A stretch of DNA of 8,612 nt from JBCCMB01 sp039026555. Its GTDB lineage: Bacteria; Pseudomonadota; Alphaproteobacteria; Caulobacterales; Hyphomonadaceae. Made by a program: the position numbers and the translations under genes. Within the stretch, counting starts at the first letter, position 1; each line of letters begins with the position of its first letter. The notes under the pieces are model-generated. The model saw only the letters and a program-made list of their open reading frames with translations. It was not told the origin of the DNA and did not search any database. This document shows positions 6,549 through 8,612 of this stretch, piece by piece. The stretch is taken from NCBI GenBank assembly GCA_039026555.1, contig JBCCMB010000119.1, forward strand, positions 1 through 8,612, in the 5' to 3' direction.

Positions 6549-8045
6549 TTAATGCGCCGCCGCGATCTTCAGCAAAACCGCGTCAATCTCAGCATTCGCC
6601 GAAGCGGATGTCGATGGACGATCATTGACCATGATGGCGAAGGTCAGCATCTCGCCGCGCGCGCTCCGCATAAAGCCGGACAACGCATTGACGCCAAAGA
6701 GCGTACCGGTTTTCGCTGAGATCCGCCCTTCTAGGGGCGTGCCCGTAAACCGGCTTTTCAATGTTCCGTCCACCCCGCCGATGGGCAAGGTGTTTCGCCA
6801 ATCCTCACCCCAGCGTTGAAGGCCCGTCCAGTAGATAAAGCGCGCCATCGCCCGCGGCGTGATGCGGTTGTAGACGGAGAGCCCCGACCCATCCGAGAGG
6901 TCGTAGGATTGAGGCGCCGCGCCGGCCTCACGGAGTAAGCGCTCGATCACCTCAACACCGTCCTCGGCGGACCCATTGCCAGCGATCAAGCCAAGCCGGC
7001 GCAAAACGATCTCAGCGGCGAGATTGTCGCTGTCCTTGGAAATCCGGGTCAACGTCTCGATCAGAGGCGATGGCGGAAGATAGGCCAATTGCAGAGACTG
7101 CTCGGCATCCCGCTCAATCGGATGCGCCGCCGCTCCGGGTGGTTCGGTCGGCCGATATCGAGACCGCGTCTCGCCGAGAACTTCAACGCTCCGCGCCTCT
7201 AAAAGAGCGCGAAAGCGCAGCGCCGCCGCTAGCGCCGGATCGTCAACCGCCAGATGCAATTTTCGCGGCGGCGCACCGATGGGCATCGTCCCCGCGATGC
7301 GCAGCAGTTTTGCACCGGGCGCGCGCGCTACGAGGAGATCAACATCGCCTGAAGCAATGGTCGAAGCCTGTATTTGAACGTCAAAGAGACGCACGCCGTC
7401 TCGCCAGTCAATTTCGAGCGGCGCGTCGACAAACTCGCCCGGACGCAGACTAATTTGTACGGCATTGTCATTCACCGTAAGCGCGGAGATGGGCGCGCCA
7501 TACCGCCATTGCAGATCATCCCAACTCCATCCCAAGCCCCATCTTTCATAAGGAAAGAGCAGATCTTCACCGACGATATCGCGCACTTTCAAAACGCCCG
7601 CATCGACGATCTGGTCGGCAAGTTCGGATAAGCATGTCGAAACACAGTCTGGCCCGTCGCCAAGCACCGCGTCGCCGCCGCCGACAAGCGCAATGTCAGG
7701 AACAAATGACGCAGGGCTCATGCGCATTTCGATGCGCGTTCCGAGACTTAAACCTGGCGCGGTCAAATCATCAAAATGATGGAACGCAGCGGCTGAGGTT
7801 AGATTTTTGACATTCGAGGCCGGCAAAAAGCGATCATCCGCATTGATGGCGTAAAGCGTTTCACCAGACGCGCCGAGCACCGCTAAGCCCCAGCTTGCGC
7901 CGTCTAGGCGAGGTCCGGAAAACAAATCTTGAATATCGTCGTTTAAAGCTCGCGTCGCGCAGGCGCTGAGCAATAAACTACTAAGCGCGAAAGCGGCCAT
8001 CCCAACATAGAAACGAAAGCCGCTTTTGGACGCAGAGAACATCAT
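6549..8045 (-). CDS. dacB: D-alanyl-D-alanine carboxypeptidase/endopeptidase, PBP4 type (peptidase S13), lipoprotein
   Basis: This PBP4/DacB family enzyme (peptidase S13) trims the terminal D-Ala of peptidoglycan stem peptides and can cut D-Ala-mDAP crosslinks in the periplasm. Numbering from the ATG at 8045 (498 residues), the three penicillin-binding motifs are intact: SxxK as S77-N-V-K80, SxN as S339-D-N341, and KTG as K445-T-G447. The family segments DLSDGSGLS and LPIGGVDGTL are also present. The N-terminus has a basic region, a hydrophobic core and a lipobox LSAC (C29), indicating a lipoprotein, whereas E. coli PBP4 is soluble or loosely attached. An in-frame GTG at 8069 would add eight residues, but it lacks a spaced ribosome binding site, and a promoter-like sequence lies within that extension, so the ATG at 8045 is preferred (8042 is also possible). 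It is followed after 13 bp by the antiporter gene. Confidence 0.92.
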   Translation of the reverse strand: MMFSASKSGFRFYVGMAAFALSSLLLSACATRALNDDIQDLFSGPRLDGASWGLAVLGASGETLYAINADDRFLPASNVKNLTSAAAFHHFDDLTAPGLSLGTRIEMRMSPASFVPDIALVGGGDAVLGDGPDCVSTCLSELADQIVDAGVLKVRDIVGEDLLFPYERWGLGWSWDDLQWRYGAPISALTVNDNAVQISLRPGEFVDAPLEIDWRDGVRLFDVQIQASTIASGDVDLLVARAPGAKLLRIAGTMPIGAPPRKLHLAVDDPALAAALRFRALLEARSVEVLGETRSRYRPTEPPGAAAHPIERDAEQSLQLAYLPPSPLIETLTRISKDSDNLAAEIVLRRLGLIAGNGSAEDGVEVIERLLREAGAAPQSYDLSDGSGLSVYNRITPRAMARFIYWTGLQRWGEDWRNTLPIGGVDGTLKSRFTGTPLEGRISAKTGTLFGVNALSGFMRSARGEMLTFAIMVNDRPSTSASANAEIDAVLLKIAAAH

Positions 8046-8047
8046 TT

Positions 8048-8082
8048 CTCGGAGCTTATAGACATGCACCTTGTAGAAACAA
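8048..8082 (-). promoter_or_regulatory. Possible sigma-70-like promoter for dacB, near-leaderless
   Basis: On the minus strand TTGTTT (8082-8077) and TATAAG (8060-8055) are separated by 16 bp, resembling -35 and -10 elements. Transcription would then begin near 8048, only about three bases before the ATG at 8045, giving an almost leaderless message. Such messages are known in alphaproteobacteria, and there is no good Shine-Dalgarno sequence for either candidate start. The elements were matched by eye and the promoter is unproven. Confidence 0.3.
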
Positions 8083-8435
8083 CTTAAGATCTACGCGCAG
8101 CTCGCCTTTGGACACACAATGCGTGTTTCAAGTCTTCCGATTTGACGGCGAGGGCTCTGAGAAAGACACCGCTTACGACAAAGTCCTTGCGTGGATGTCT
8201 TCTGACCCGCCGCCTCTATTGCAGACAGGTTCTGAGCAATTTTTTGCGGCTTGGTTTGGAAGGGTGATTTGGTTTCTGGTGCGGGTGGACGATAGCCCAG
8301 CGAGTAGCGCGGACGGACAGAATGTCTCAACCATCTCGCCCTTGGACGTGTTCGACGGTTTGGCCGGCTTTTTGACGGCTTTATGCTGGCGGCCAAAAAC
8401 TAGACTGGCTATCGGCCTGCGGCTGACATCGCCAA
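8070..8435. other. 366-bp stretch without a confident gene
   Basis: This stretch between the AGCS stop and dacB is less GC-rich than the flanking genes, and long reading frames are open on both strands. A plus frame runs from a TTG at 8108 to 8485 (125 codons), but it overlaps the AGCS tail antisense and has no ribosome binding site. Minus frames run 8396-8091 (101 codons) and 8334-8173 (53 codons from an ATG). None gives a product I recognise. An inverted repeat, TTTGGCCG (8359-8366) with CGGCCAAA (8390-8397), spans a 23-nt loop. No tRNA, or motif that I can assign to a known RNA family, is visible. It could be a long untranslated region, a non-coding RNA, a dispersed repeat or gene debris. 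Confidence 0.5.
8395..8434 (-). terminator. Weak candidate intrinsic terminator after the AGCS gene
   Basis: On the minus strand, two bases after the symporter stop, TGGCGAT (8434-8428) can pair with ATAGCCA (8412-8406) at six of seven positions, with a small GCC/GGC stem inside. A run of five T follows at 8399-8395. The six-base gap between stem and T-run is longer than in a standard terminator, so this is tentative. Confidence 0.22.
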
Positions 8436-8612
8436 CTATCCCTCCGCTGCAGGTTTGGCCGGCGCCGACGCCCCCTCCTCATTGACCGCTCCCCCATTCG
8501 GGTCGCGGTGCATGGCGACCACGACGCCAGAGAGCGCGGCGATCGCAATCAAATTCGGAAACGCCATGGACGCATTCGCGATGTCGCCCAATTGCCAGAC
8601 CCAATCTGCCGA
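8436..8612 (-). CDS. Alanine/glycine:cation symporter (AGCS family), C-terminal end only
   Basis: The minus strand is open from the right window edge to a TAG at 8438-8436 and encodes 58 residues. It begins SADWVWQLGDIANASMAFPN, followed by LIAIAALSGVVVAMHRD. This closely resembles the last membrane segment and end of AGCS (AlsT/DagA-type) sodium:alanine symporters, where VW..(A/G)D..NGLMAxPNLIALLLLSGVV is conserved. The last 24 or so residues form a polar, Ala/Pro/Glu-rich cytoplasmic tail. The start and most of the protein lie outside the window. It reads in the same direction as dacB and the antiporter, but the 366-bp gap suggests a separate transcription unit. The family is assigned from this short but characteristic segment only, so the substrate (alanine or glycine) and the coupling ion are inferred. 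Confidence 0.75.
   Translation of the reverse strand, partial: SADWVWQLGDIANASMAFPNLIAIAALSGVVVAMHRDPNGGAVNEEGASAPAKPAAEG

Noticed and set aside
7070..7453. 127-codon plus-strand frame antisense to dacB
   Set aside because: It lies entirely within dacB, whose motifs are intact; the Arg/Ala-rich translation is typical of a shadow frame.
8359..8397. Inverted repeat TTTGGCCG/CGGCCAAA as an intrinsic terminator
   Set aside because: The 23-nt loop is long and there is no T-run after the stem in either direction.
8108..8485. 125-codon plus-strand frame near the right end as a gene
   Set aside because: It starts at TTG without a ribosome binding site, overlaps the symporter tail antisense, and the product is not recognised; kept only as part of the unexplained gap.
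1..8612. CRISPR arrays, insertion sequences, tRNA or rRNA genes, phage genes
   Set aside because: No regularly spaced repeats, transposase motifs, terminal inverted repeats or tRNA-like cloverleaf sequences were seen on either strand by eye.

Overview
The window looks like chromosomal DNA from a free-living, GC-rich alphaproteobacterium. The cytochrome cbb3 maturation genes are in the fixGHIS (ccoGHIS) arrangement typical of that class, and the FixI-type copper ATPase has a single CAGC metal-binding site. Two transporter genes of the NhaC and AGCS families, which usually work with sodium, fit a marine or brackish lineage such as the Caulobacterales/Hyphomonadaceae side of the class. That placement is an inference from gene content, not from a marker gene.

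Positions 1-3833, plus strand: the end of ccoG (its start lies outside the window), then ccoH, ccoI and the 49-residue ccoS. Each gene overlaps the next at its stop/start codon, so they form a tight, probably translationally coupled operon. Together they handle copper and assemble cbb3 oxidase: CcoG is a membrane Fe-S protein linked to copper reduction, CcoI exports Cu(I), and CcoH and CcoS are small membrane assembly factors. A perfect 20-bp palindrome containing a full FNR/FixK consensus lies inside ccoG, in the codons of its first Fe-S motif.

Positions 3915-5183, plus strand: an exported lipoprotein of the class C beta-lactamase-like serine hydrolase family, with a Tat-like signal. An 81-bp gap separates it from ccoS, and an imperfect inverted repeat in that gap takes in part of its ribosome binding site.

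Positions 5180-8612, minus strand, reading from the right edge: the last 58 residues of an alanine/glycine:cation symporter (AGCS), a 366-bp stretch with no confident gene, dacB (PBP4-type D-Ala-D-Ala carboxypeptidase/endopeptidase lipoprotein), and an NhaC-family Na+/H+ antiporter starting 13 bp after dacB. The antiporter and serine hydrolase genes converge, with their stop codons interlocked in one TTAA. The minus-strand set may link cell-wall D-alanine release, alanine uptake and sodium cycling, but this is only inferred from gene order.

I see no mobile element, CRISPR array, tRNA or rRNA. Most of the window is recognisable housekeeping content. The least explained parts are the intragenic FNR-like palindrome, the hairpin at the hydrolase start and the 366-bp gap at 8070-8435.
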